Of a stretch of 8,769 bases of DNA, positions 1-6,528 are shown piece by piece (the first letter of the stretch is position 1; each line of letters starts with the position of its first letter). The position numbers were made by a program, and so were the translations under genes. The DNA comes from Bacillota bacterium. GTDB lineage: Bacteria > Bacillota > Clostridia > Lachnospirales > Lachnospiraceae. The notes beneath the pieces were generated by a model. That model was not told the origin of the DNA and did no database searches. It worked only from the letters and a program-made list of their open reading frames with translations. Location of the stretch: NCBI GenBank assembly GCA_023435645.1, contig JAEYRK010000025.1:1-8769 (forward strand), given 5' to 3'.

Positions 1-109
1 ATTTTGCTACTTCGGGATCGGAGGTCCAGCTTTGATAGATATGCTCCGCATCATCAACCACCAGAGGACGTAGTATGATTCGTTCACTTTCTAATACAGG
101 TGTTATCAT
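1..109 (-). CDS. GNAT N-acetyltransferase (RimJ/RimL-like), N-terminal fragment
   Basis: This reading frame starts at the ATG at 109-107 and runs off the left edge after 36 codons. The protein begins MITPVLESERIILRPL and continues with VDDAEHIYQSWTSDPEVAK. This is the typical beta1-alpha1 opening of RimJ/RimL-type GNAT acetyltransferases: 'ESERIILRPL', then 'DDAE' leading into a helix, then 'W.SDPEV'. Such enzymes move an acetyl group from acetyl-CoA to an amine, often the N-terminus of a protein or a small molecule. The start is supported by an AAGGAAGTGAG ribosome binding site a few bases upstream. The acetyl-CoA binding motif lies outside the window, so neither substrate nor completeness can be judged. 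It follows the deacylase gene on the same strand after a 102-base gap that holds a weak promoter candidate, so it may be transcribed separately. Confidence 0.8.
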   Translation of the reverse strand, partial: MITPVLESERIILRPLVVDDAEHIYQSWTSDPEVAK

Positions 110-135
110 AATATTCTCACTTCCTTATATAGAAT

Positions 136-164
136 AATTTAAGCAATGGTTTGTCTCATTACAA
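136..164 (-). promoter_or_regulatory. weak candidate promoter for the left-edge acetyltransferase
   Basis: On the minus strand TTGTAA (164-159) and TAAATT (141-136) are separated by 17 bases. Each matches the sigma-A consensus at four of six positions. The predicted start lies about 20 bases before the ATG at 109, just ahead of its AAGGAAG ribosome binding site. This is a pattern match only, and AT-rich DNA gives such matches by chance. Confidence 0.3.
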
Positions 165-211
165 ACATTTTATGATTATGGCTTCTCCCTACTAGGGCTG
201 AGGTTCAATCT

Positions 212-748
212 TTATAATTTTACAATCACCGGTTCATGCTTCACTTCCGGTAGAAAGCTATTGAGGATGTCCTCCGTCTTAACCTTGATGCTGGCGGTAT
301 TGATACAGGGGTGGCAAGCCAGATATTCATCCTTAAGAATATCCTCGTCAATTAAGAGCTGAATCTGATGATCCACATCATTCATCAAACCCATAACAGT
401 AACTGACCCCGGTGTGATATCCATTCGCCTCTCCATATCCTCAGCAGAACCAAAGGATAGCCTTGAACTGCCAATCTGTGCCGATAAATCCTTTGTCTTG
501 AATTTCTTCTCTCCGGGCATCAATAGCAGATAGAACCTCGTTTTCTGCGCATTGCATAGGAACAGATTTTTGCACATGTTTACATTCATTAGCTCATCCA
601 CTTCAATGCAAGCTTCCATCGTAGCCAGAGCTTCATGATCCACTCTATCATATACTATCCCAAGTCGGTCCAGCAAATCATATACCCGTATTTCCTTATC
701 CGGCCTTCCTGTCGGATCCTCCGGTCTACCATTTTGTAATGTTAGCAT
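212..748 (-). CDS. prdX: YbaK/ProXp-ala (PrdX-type) aminoacyl-tRNA editing deacylase
   Basis: The protein has 178 residues and is a single-domain member of the YbaK / aminoacyl-tRNA editing family (PF04073), subgroup ProXp-ala, long annotated as PrdX. Members hydrolyse mischarged Ala-tRNA(Pro) in trans in the cytoplasm, protecting translation from prolyl-tRNA synthetase errors. The visible signature is a helix 'VYDLLDRLGIVYDRVDHEA' at about 22-40, the conserved lysine in MCKNLFL (Lys60), the strand-turn ITPGSVTVMGLMND at 111-124, and the closing motif HPCINTASIKV at 146-156. Length is close to the usual 160-180. The ATG at 748 gives the normal family N-terminus. The nearest ribosome-binding-like sequences are AGAAAG close to the ATG and GGAAGG about 14 bases away, the latter at the edge of the tandem repeat array. 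In some clostridia this gene sits with proline reductase genes; none are visible here, so a general editing role is likelier. The symbol follows family usage. Confidence 0.85.
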   Translation of the reverse strand: MLTLQNGRPEDPTGRPDKEIRVYDLLDRLGIVYDRVDHEALATMEACIEVDELMNVNMCKNLFLCNAQKTRFYLLLMPGEKKFKTKDLSAQIGSSRLSFGSAEDMERRMDITPGSVTVMGLMNDVDHQIQLLIDEDILKDEYLACHPCINTASIKVKTEDILNSFLPEVKHEPVIVKL

Positions 749-762
749 AGTTCTTTCTATGT

Positions 763-920
763 CCTTCCTGATTGATCTGATTCGTCTACTGTATCCTTCC
801 TTATTGATCTGATTCGTCTACTGTATGCTTCTTGATTGATCTGATCCGTACTGTATGCTTCCTGATTGATCTGATTCGTCTACTGTATGCTTACTGATTA
901 GTCTATTCCGTCTTCTGTAT
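763..920. repeat. tandem array of five ~32-bp direct repeats
   Basis: Five head-to-tail copies occupy 763-794, 795-826, 827-856, 857-888 and 889-920, sharing the core GATTGATCTGATTCGTC followed by TACTGTAT. Copies 1, 2 and 4 differ from one another at only one or two positions. Copy 3 has lost two bases (30 bp) and carries two substitutions. Copy 5 is the most diverged, and a faint partial unit (GCTTACAG) begins at 921. There are no spacers and the unit is not a multiple of three, so this is a non-coding minisatellite rather than a CRISPR array or protein repeat. The array fills most of the 222-base gap between the deacylase and the small membrane protein gene. On the minus strand each unit carries an AGGAAG-like, Shine-Dalgarno-like stretch, and the last one lies about 14 bases before the deacylase ATG. 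I see no other gene or clear promoter in 749-970. Confidence 0.93.
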
Positions 921-970
921 GCTTACAGCTTTTCATACGATAATCTGATGTATTCTTGTCACCAAGTGAT

Positions 971-1375
971 TTAGATTAACTCTGTTTTTTTCCTTTTAAT
1001 CCTGTCTCTAATCTCAAGTAATATTGAGAATACTATCGTCAGCGCTGTAAAGGTAAAGAATATCCCCTGGTATGCACCGGGACTTAAGGGATCGAAAAAG
1101 CTGGTAATCCAAACATATAGGAAAACAGCACTCATTGAAATCACATAGGAAATCAAGTGTGATATCATCTTATTCTTAACCTTAAGTTTATCGAATAGAG
1201 TGATTGTTAATACGGCAATCAGCACCACAACAGCCCGGTTCATGATATGATAATTTGAATCTGCTGTTTGCCCCTGACTTAGTTGCCATAGATTATCTGC
1301 CAAAGTAGTGAATGTAAATATAACACAGTACAACAGGATAGAATTCTTTATCGTATTTTTCAATTCTGATTTCAT
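971..1375 (-). CDS. small four-helix membrane protein, unknown function (DUF6608/DUF3021-like?)
   Basis: The protein has 134 residues with four predicted membrane helices at about 10-28, 46-62, 70-92 and 102-121, and a basic C-terminal tail (RDRIKRKK). No enzymatic motif is visible. The most distinctive parts are NRAVVVLIAVLTITLFDKLK and the stretch VWITSFFDPLSPGAYQGIFF between helices 3 and 4. The layout recalls small clostridial integral membrane families such as DUF6608, or less closely DUF3021; this is recollection, not a search result. The start is well supported by a GGGGGAG ribosome binding site a few bases before the ATG at 1375. It lies 54 bases after the GNAT gene on the same strand and could belong to that transcript, since no strong promoter separates them. 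The role is unknown. Confidence 0.7.
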   Translation of the reverse strand: MKSELKNTIKNSILLYCVIFTFTTLADNLWQLSQGQTADSNYHIMNRAVVVLIAVLTITLFDKLKVKNKMISHLISYVISMSAVFLYVWITSFFDPLSPGAYQGIFFTFTALTIVFSILLEIRDRIKRKKTELI

Positions 1376-1429
1376 TCCCCATCTCCCCCTTATAAATCGA
1401 ATTTAAAAAGCTCAATTCGACACCACAGG

Positions 1430-1882
1430 CTAATTAAACTTCTCCAAAAATACAATTGCTGTTTTATCATTCAGCTCTTCTTCTCTGAATATATGATATC
1501 CATTCTTCTGATAGAGGTATAAGTTCTTCACACTCTTCTTACCGGTAAAAAGCTCATACCTGGTTACAAAGGCGAATTCCTTCTCCAAACTCTTAAGCAA
1601 GGAGGATCCTATCCCTTGATTCTGGTGTTCATCGGCTACAATCAGCCTTCCTATGTAACAGGTTCCGTTCTCTTCATAGCCCTTCACTGAACCAATGATT
1701 CTTTGCTCCTGAACCGCTTTCAGAAAAGTATACCGGCTGAAGTCATTCATTATGCTCTCGATTGTCTGGGTTAAGGGCGGTAATGTGTAATCATCATTTA
1801 ACTTCGCTTCGCTTAAATAAGCCTTCTTTTGGAGCTCCAATATTTCCTTTGCGTCTTCCACGATGGCTTTACGAATCATCAT
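1430..1882 (-). CDS. GNAT family N-acetyltransferase, translationally coupled to the ParB-like gene
   Basis: With the start at 1882 this is a 150-residue, single-domain GNAT acetyltransferase. It begins MMIRKAIVEDAKEIL, the usual beta1-alpha1 of the fold. Motif A, the acetyl-CoA pyrophosphate loop, is IGRLIVADEHQNQGIGSSLL at about 77-96, with Q87-N-Q-G-I-G92 as the Q/RxxGxG/A loop. Motif B is NLYLYQKNGYHIF at 120-132. The frame is open to an ATG at 1897, but that ATG overlaps the start of the ribosome binding site GGGGGAGG. The downstream ATG at 1882 has ideal spacing and shares four bases (ATGA) with the stop of the preceding gene, so 1882 is the better start. The overlap implies coupled translation and suggests a functional link with the ParB-like protein. 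The substrate cannot be read from the sequence. Confidence 0.88.
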   Translation of the reverse strand: MMIRKAIVEDAKEILELQKKAYLSEAKLNDDYTLPPLTQTIESIMNDFSRYTFLKAVQEQRIIGSVKGYEENGTCYIGRLIVADEHQNQGIGSSLLKSLEKEFAFVTRYELFTGKKSVKNLYLYQKNGYHIFREEELNDKTAIVFLEKFN

Positions 1883-2406
1883 GTTGACCTCCCCCATGAA
1901 TATTCATGATGTTCCTTAGTAAACTGTCCGTCCTTATATAGATACAGATTACCTCTCAGGTCTTCGTAATAAAAGCTGCGTAATTCTTCATCAGCTCCAT
2001 ATAATAAGAGTTGCTTATTCTTGCCGAGCTGCTTCCTGGCTTCATAAGCTTCATAAGGTAATACCCTGTCTTCGACAGCCTTCATAAGATGAAATAATCG
2101 ATTACAGCGCTCAAGCCAAAGAAACTCATAAGCATCAGCCGAAATGATTCTATGTTCCAAATCCTTAACCGTATTGATACCGAGCCGGTTACACCACCCG
2201 ATATACTCCTGATATAGTCTATTCCCCAGGGCACAGGTTACGATTTCATCCTGATCTATCACCACAGGGATTTTGCTTATGGCCGGTAACGGTTCATATT
2301 CATCCATTTTATGCGGATCATACCAGGCCCGTAGCCTTTGTAGCTTCTCATGATTAAGGTACATTTGACTTAGGCCAAGTTCTTCAACATTAATATAAGT
2401 ATGCAT
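1879..2406 (-). CDS. ParB-like-fold protein, apparently lacking the DGHxR signature segment
   Basis: The protein has 175 residues. Residues 3-41 (YINVEELGLSQMYLNHEKL, then RLRAWYDPHK, then DEYEPLPA) resemble the N-terminal half of a ParB/sulfiredoxin-type domain: a strand, 'SQxYLxxxKL', and a 'PLP' strand. In such domains a DGHTR-type motif normally comes next, and none is present. The sequence goes directly from PLPAISK to IPVVIDQDEI (46-55), which looks like the strand that usually follows that motif. The rest is a helical region (YIGWCNRLGI, LEHRIISADAYEFLWLERC) and a C-terminal part with YGADEELRSFYYEDLRGNLY. The frame is intact, so this would be an in-frame loss of roughly 20-30 residues or a divergent subfamily. 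The start at 2406 has only a weak upstream Shine-Dalgarno (GGATGG). Its stop overlaps the GNAT start. No biochemical role is assigned. Confidence 0.7.
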   Translation of the reverse strand: MHTYINVEELGLSQMYLNHEKLQRLRAWYDPHKMDEYEPLPAISKIPVVIDQDEIVTCALGNRLYQEYIGWCNRLGINTVKDLEHRIISADAYEFLWLERCNRLFHLMKAVEDRVLPYEAYEARKQLGKNKQLLLYGADEELRSFYYEDLRGNLYLYKDGQFTKEHHEYSWGRST

Positions 2407-2428
2407 CCATCCACACTATCAGCTGGTC

Positions 2429-2441
2429 CCATATGATATGG
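2429..2441. promoter_or_regulatory. 13-bp dyad in the leader of the ParB-like gene
   Basis: CCATAT-G-ATATGG is a perfect 6-bp inverted repeat around one central base. It lies 22 bases before the ATG at 2406 and inside the expected leader transcript. It is flanked by GGTC/GACC half-sites (plus strand 2425-2428 and 2451-2454) that could extend a local structure. It could be a repressor operator or could shape access to the weak ribosome binding site. No regulator for it is identified. Confidence 0.35.
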
Positions 2442-2546
2442 TAGTACTTCTGACCCTTTCATTATCTTTTGATAAGTACCCTCTCTCCCATGAATTCAGA
2501 ACATGAAGATTTAGGAGTATTAGTCCTACGTTAAATTAATACACCC

Positions 2547-2575
2547 ATCATAATACAAGGGAAATCTTATGTCAA
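2547..2575 (-). promoter_or_regulatory. strong sigma-A-type promoter for the ParB-like/GNAT genes
   Basis: On the minus strand a perfect -35 TTGACA (2575-2570) is followed after exactly 17 bases by TATGAT (2552-2547), which matches the -10 consensus at five of six positions. Transcription would start near 2540, giving a leader of about 135 bases before the ATG at 2406. It points away from the metallopeptidase promoter, and the two -35 elements are 56 bases apart. This is the best promoter match in the window. Confidence 0.75.
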
Positions 2576-2631
2576 ATAATAACATTCATTTTATAAAAAT
2601 CAATTCATCCTTCACCAATGTAAATGACCGT

Positions 2632-2660
2632 TTTACTTTCAGTAGGATTTATGATATGAT
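2632..2660 (+). promoter_or_regulatory. extended -10 promoter of the metallopeptidase gene
   Basis: TTTACT (2632-2637) and TATGAT (2655-2660) are 17 bases apart, and TGA directly precedes the -10, giving an extended -10 (TGATATGAT). The predicted start is near 2667, about 24 bases before the ATG, leaving just enough leader for the AAAGGAG ribosome binding site at 2678-2684. The -35 matches at four of six positions, and the extended -10 compensates for this. Confidence 0.6.
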
Positions 2661-2690
2661 TAATTTACATTTATTGGAAAGGAGATCCAT

Positions 2691-4826
2691 ATGAAGCAAT
2701 ACTTATCCGCTATACTTACAGGAGTGCTGGTTCTTTCCCTTCTGCAATCTACTCCATATATGGAGAAAACTGCAGAGGCCAAGACAGCTACGGTAATAGG
2801 TAATGAAATGTACGGAGACAGGATCGATATTGATGGCTATTTGAATCATCTGTCCAGAGATCCCTATTATCAGAGGAACGCAGATGAACTCATCAAAGCA
2901 CAAGCGAAAACACTCAGCGAAGGTATCTCAGAAGCTGCTGAAGCTGCTTCTGACAGTGATTTTACATATGATGGTGGAACCAAGTTCTTCCTAAACAGAG
3001 ACCTTTCTTTTAAACCCTTTACCCTTAGAAGTGTTGGTGAAACTGTAGAGGTTTGGGTCGCAGATGACCTCTCCTTCCCGGTCGGAGATCCTCGGACAAC
3101 ACCGAAAATTACACAGGAGCAGGTGGACAAGCTGAAATTGGAATTTGATTCGAACATCTATCCAGTCGCCACCGATTTCTTTGGCACTCCGGATATGCTG
3201 GACGGGTCGCATTCTCCTTTGGCTGACTGGGGTTATGTCCCCCAAGGCTATTATGAAGGTAACAGTAAGGTCCTTATTCTCGTAGACAATATTTTAGATG
3301 AGAATTATTATGATCCAAGTTATCCCTTCTTTGTGGCAGGATTTTTCTGGCAGACCCTTGAGAATTATATTGACCGTAATATCATAACAATCGACACCAA
3401 CAGTTGGGAAACCCGATTGGAGAGCACCTTCTATCCTACATCCATCCATGAACTACAGCATCTGATCCATGCGGATCATGATACCCTGGAGGAAACCTGG
3501 ATTAACGAGGGTATGTCCACCTTCTCGGAGTATCTTGGCGGCTATGGTATGGATGCCTCCTCCATTAACTACTATCTGGACCGTCCGGAAAACTCCCTGG
3601 TAAATTGGGACGAACATTATTCAGCCCCCACCGGACCGGAGACAATTGCTGACTATGGACAGGTTTATCTGTTTACTCTCTACATGAATGATAAGCTTGG
3701 GAAGGATTTTATCAGAGCTCTTGCTCTGAATACAAAGCAGGGCATTGACAGCATCAATGAGGTCCTGAAGGCCCGCGGCTCCAAGCTTGATTTCACTACC
3801 CTCTACCAGAACTTTATCACCGCTTTGGTTCTGGACAGTGAGAAGCCCGGCAACGGTATCTATAACTTTGACAGCATTAACCTTCGGGATATCCCCATTG
3901 ACAAGTCCGGAACTCCAAGAGGCAAAACCGTAAACTTTGAAAGTGCCGCATCCTATGAGAAGGAAGGTGTCCCTGCCTGGGGAGGAGACTTTAAGCAATT
4001 AGCCTTTGATAGTAAGATCGATAGCATCTCCTTTGACGGGGTCGATTTTCTACCCGTTCCATGGCTATCGGTTAAGGATCCCATAAGCAATGGTAATAAG
4101 GTATTGTGGTCCAATCAGGGGAATGAAACGGATAACTCCATCATTCTGGAGGCTGATCTTACCGGTGTTGCTTCTGCTACCTTGAACTTTGATCATTATT
4201 ACCGGATTGAAGAAGGCTGGGATTATGGTTTTGTGCAGGTTTCAACCGATGGAGGCTATACCTGGAGCAGTCTTGAGAATGAAAATACCAGAAATGACCT
4301 TGATCCGGATGGCTATCCTAAGATACAAGCTAATTTGCCCGGCTTTACCGGTGCTTCAGACGGATGGAGCAATGAAAGCTTTGATCTGAGCACTTTTGCA
4401 GGGAAGAAGCTTTTGATATCCTTCCGTTATATTACGGACTGGGCTACCTATGAAGCTGGCTGGTTCTTGGATAATATCACAATTCCTGAAATCGGACTAT
4501 CCTTTGATGGTAGCTCTACGGATAAATTGATTTCTCCTAGTAAGCTGATGGGTCAATATGTAAACTATACAGTAACCTTCATCAATGAAAAGACGAAGGG
4601 TAATGGTAAGAAGTCCTCCGGAAAAGATTATAGTGTGATTACCGTGGATCCGTTCAACGTAACCGAAACAGACGCCCTTACGATCAAATCTTTATTTAAA
4701 GACGGAAACAATTATATGATCACTAGCTATGCGGCTCCTGTTAATTCTCGGGACCCTGTCTTCTTCACTTACCAAATTAACATTAAGAAGCCAAATCAAA
4801 AAGTAAAAAAGGTGAAAACGAAATAG
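2691..4826 (+). CDS. secreted zinc metallopeptidase (M6/M30-like, InhA-like C-terminal domain)
   Basis: The 711-residue precursor has a signal peptide: MKQY, a hydrophobic core at 5-18, and a likely cleavage after AEA at 28-30. The catalytic part spans roughly 100-390. Zinc ligands are expected from H253-E-L-Q-H257, with Glu254 as catalytic base. The motif continues LIHADHDTLEETWINEGMS, where E273 in the NEG triplet is a likely third ligand. The upstream segment 'ILVDNILDENYYDPSYPFFVAGFFW' and 'IDRNIITIDTNSWE' also fits secreted M6/M30-like peptidases. Residues about 440-600 form an immune-inhibitor-A/MAM or 'choice-of-anchor J' beta-sandwich (DYGFVQVSTDGGYTWSSL, closing W591-F-L-D-N-I-T). 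A further 100-residue beta-rich tail follows. There is no LPXTG motif or membrane anchor, so the protein is probably released and degrades extracellular protein. The start has a strong AAAGGAG site six bases upstream. The gene is monocistronic, with its own promoter and terminator. M6 versus M30 is unresolved. Confidence 0.85.
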   Translation: MKQYLSAILTGVLVLSLLQSTPYMEKTAEAKTATVIGNEMYGDRIDIDGYLNHLSRDPYYQRNADELIKAQAKTLSEGISEAAEAASDSDFTYDGGTKFFLNRDLSFKPFTLRSVGETVEVWVADDLSFPVGDPRTTPKITQEQVDKLKLEFDSNIYPVATDFFGTPDMLDGSHSPLADWGYVPQGYYEGNSKVLILVDNILDENYYDPSYPFFVAGFFWQTLENYIDRNIITIDTNSWETRLESTFYPTSIHELQHLIHADHDTLEETWINEGMSTFSEYLGGYGMDASSINYYLDRPENSLVNWDEHYSAPTGPETIADYGQVYLFTLYMNDKLGKDFIRALALNTKQGIDSINEVLKARGSKLDFTTLYQNFITALVLDSEKPGNGIYNFDSINLRDIPIDKSGTPRGKTVNFESAASYEKEGVPAWGGDFKQLAFDSKIDSISFDGVDFLPVPWLSVKDPISNGNKVLWSNQGNETDNSIILEADLTGVASATLNFDHYYRIEEGWDYGFVQVSTDGGYTWSSLENENTRNDLDPDGYPKIQANLPGFTGASDGWSNESFDLSTFAGKKLLISFRYITDWATYEAGWFLDNITIPEIGLSFDGSSTDKLISPSKLMGQYVNYTVTFINEKTKGNGKKSSGKDYSVITVDPFNVTETDALTIKSLFKDGNNYMITSYAAPVNSRDPVFFTYQINIKKPNQKVKKVKTK

Positions 4827-4892
4827 GCTTTATAAATTAGTTCAGTCTCAATGCATTAGGATATGGCTTAGAAATCACCGGTTATTAAAAAG

Positions 4893-4937
4893 GCGGCTCC
4901 CCATACTACTCTCCTAAAGAGAAGTAGAAGGAGCCGC
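4893..4937. terminator. bidirectional Rho-independent terminator
   Basis: GCGGCTCC (4893-4900) pairs perfectly with GGAGCCGC (4930-4937). The interior can also pair (CTACT with AGTAG, then CTC with GAG) around a short CTAAA loop, making a long hairpin. On the plus strand it is followed by a T-rich tract (TTTATCCTTTATTTTATT). On the minus strand it is followed by the complement of TTAAAAAGG, also a T run. It therefore serves the metallopeptidase gene, 66 bases upstream, and can stop the converging kinase operon, whose last gene ends at 5062. I see nothing else in 4827-5061. Confidence 0.88.
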
Positions 4938-5061
4938 TTTATCCTTTATTTTATTATTACTGATCCGGGCCCTGCAAATGTAAGAGGTAACGAACCGATA
5001 GGAGTCTACACCCAGAAGAGTTTGATTGTTTTCGTTTATCAAATAAGGTTTGCTGCTTGGG

Positions 5062-6042
5062 TCAACATTCTATCAGATTTTGAATGTATTCTTCCAGACT
5101 CCCATCCAGCCATCCTCTGATTCTTGCCTGGAATTCATCAGCTCTTTTTCCCTTACTCCATAGTATTTGAATAAAATCATGCTCCAGCATATAAATCGCT
5201 AATCTTTTTCCTATCCCCGGTATTCTATTCTTCCTCCTATACGAAAGAAACACCGCATTGAATAAGGGCTTCCAATCCATGTCCTCTGATGGAGGGAAAA
5301 GACACCAATGCAGTAAATGGATCAGATCAAAGTCGGCCTCCCCATACTGTGAGCACTCCCAGTCAATTACACCTGAAAGCTTACGATCATGAAGGATGAT
5401 GTTTTTCAGATGAAAATCATTATGTAATAAGGATGGACCGCCCTCGAACTCCAGGCTTGCAACATTCTTCTGGATATACTCGTTACTCAGTTCCAATAAT
5501 TGCTGCATATCCTTAGGTAAATCAAGGTTATTCAGCCCTTGATAGATTGAATCCCAGTAAGCTTCATGTCCTGATCTCCAGGATTGCTTGTACCCGGGAA
5601 TGATCGGCACATAATGACCTATATCATAGGATTCCCCTTTGATGCTATGAAGCTCAAACAGGAAATCCCCTAGTGCAACTCCTATTTCATATAAATCCTG
5701 CTCCTTCAGGTCATCAGAGCTAGTCAATAATTCTGAACCTTTGATATATTCAAGGATCAGGTAATTCACATCACTACTTCTCTTCCTTTGATCTGAGGCA
5801 TGTAGGATTTTGGGAACATACTTCATATTTCTAATGCGGTCATATTTTATCTGCTCCTCATGCATTGACTGTCTTGAAGTCCGAATTACATATCTATCAT
5901 CAACAGAAAATACTTCTTTCTCAAAGCTACCCACTACTTTGGTAATATTGTTACAAGTCAACTGATGAGTTTCACAAATCCCTCTGATCTCCCTGTCTTC
6001 CAATCCATCCTCCCTAATCCGGTATGAAATAGCATCATTCAT
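5062..6042 (-). CDS. aminoglycoside phosphotransferase (APH)-family small-molecule kinase
   Basis: The 326-residue cytoplasmic protein has the APH/choline-kinase fold. Residues about 31-60 form the nucleotide-binding beta hairpin. In 'YVIRTSR' (51-57) an arginine sits where classical APH enzymes have lysine, as is common in this superfamily. The linker LILEYIKGSELL is at about 95-106. The catalytic loop is LLHNDFHLKNIIL (205-217), with H207, D209 and N214 as HxDxxxxN. The metal-binding aspartate follows in VIDWE (D227). The C-terminal third is helical. The family phosphorylates hydroxyl groups of aminoglycosides, choline, homoserine, sugars and others. The name does not by itself imply antibiotic resistance, and no aminoglycoside-specific feature is recognisable. 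Only a weak AAGAAG-like ribosome binding site precedes the ATG. It lies 38 bases after the ThrE short-subunit gene with no clear promoter between, so it is probably the last gene of that operon. Linkage to an amino-acid exporter makes a metabolite kinase plausible but unproven. Confidence 0.82.
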   Translation of the reverse strand: MNDAISYRIREDGLEDREIRGICETHQLTCNNITKVVGSFEKEVFSVDDRYVIRTSRQSMHEEQIKYDRIRNMKYVPKILHASDQRKRSSDVNYLILEYIKGSELLTSSDDLKEQDLYEIGVALGDFLFELHSIKGESYDIGHYVPIIPGYKQSWRSGHEAYWDSIYQGLNNLDLPKDMQQLLELSNEYIQKNVASLEFEGGPSLLHNDFHLKNIILHDRKLSGVIDWECSQYGEADFDLIHLLHWCLFPPSEDMDWKPLFNAVFLSYRRKNRIPGIGKRLAIYMLEHDFIQILWSKGKRADEFQARIRGWLDGSLEEYIQNLIEC

Positions 6043-6080
6043 AAATTTAGCTTCTTGCCCCTTTATACTACCGCAAGCTT

Positions 6081-6509
6081 TTATTTTCTTTTATTTACCC
6101 GGTACATGCGAAAACAGGTATCCATGATCAGGATCGCCATGGCAATCGCACCTGCTGTCTGAATAGTCAGGGATAGGTTATAGCCTGTCATCGCAGAATT
6201 ATGAATGATATTGTAGTATACGGAGCGGACCATACCGATTCCCGGGACCAGGGGCAATATTCCCGGAATAAGAAAGATCGTTACCGGAGCCTTAAGCACC
6301 CGAGCAAATATGTGGGACAGAAAAGATACTGCCAATGCTGCCAGGAACATGCTAAAGACTTCTTCCTCACTAATTGCTTTGCTGACCAGATAGACAAACC
6401 ACCCTGCAGCTCCGGTGATACTACAGTGAATTAAAAACTTCTTTGGCACACCTGAGATAACCGAAAAACCGATTATGCCTATGATGGCACCAAGCACCCG
6501 AATAACCAT
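6081..6509 (-). CDS. threonine/serine exporter, short subunit (ThrE_2 / YjjB-like, PF12821)
   Basis: The 142-residue integral membrane protein corresponds to the C-terminal half of single-chain ThrE of Corynebacterium and to E. coli YjjB. About five membrane helices are visible, at roughly 1-19, 29-45, 50-70, 73-93 and 111-131. The hallmark is 'LIPGILPLVPGIGM' at 80-93, a proline/glycine-rich re-entrant-like stretch that also occurs as PLVPG in the long subunit. Family members export threonine, serine or other small metabolites such as succinate by proton-driven transport. The start is supported by AAGGAG eight bases before the ATG. It follows the long subunit after only 19 bases, so the two are surely co-transcribed and form one transporter. 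Confidence 0.9.
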   Translation of the reverse strand: MVIRVLGAIIGIIGFSVISGVPKKFLIHCSITGAAGWFVYLVSKAISEEEVFSMFLAALAVSFLSHIFARVLKAPVTIFLIPGILPLVPGIGMVRSVYYNIIHNSAMTGYNLSLTIQTAGAIAMAILIMDTCFRMYRVNKRK

Positions 6510-6528
6510 TGTGTATTCTCCTTAATAC

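Noticed and set aside
187..197. CCCTA-C-TAGGG dyad just after the deacylase stop
   Set aside because: There is only one base between the arms, so no RNA hairpin can form, and no T tract follows; I could not tie it to any regulator.
763..920. Possible CRISPR array
   Set aside because: The 32-bp units are directly adjacent with no spacers, are not palindromic, and no cas genes are in the window.
1397..1420. Inverted repeat TCGAATT/AATTCGA between the GNAT and membrane protein genes
   Set aside because: The stem is a 7-bp AT-rich pairing with a 10-base loop and no following T run in either direction, so it is not convincing as a terminator; a nearby TTGAGC/TATAAG pair has a 15-base spacer and would start transcription inside the ribosome binding site.
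2703..4389. Several open frames on the minus strand and one in another plus frame inside the metallopeptidase gene
   Set aside because: They lie wholly within a gene with clear domain structure, show no family features or ribosome binding sites, and are antisense or out-of-frame shadows.
5062..6042. Aminoglycoside resistance gene
   Set aside because: Only the broad superfamily motifs (HxDxxxxN, IDWE) are present; no specific resistance subfamily is recognisable and the context is chromosomal metabolism or transport with no mobile element.
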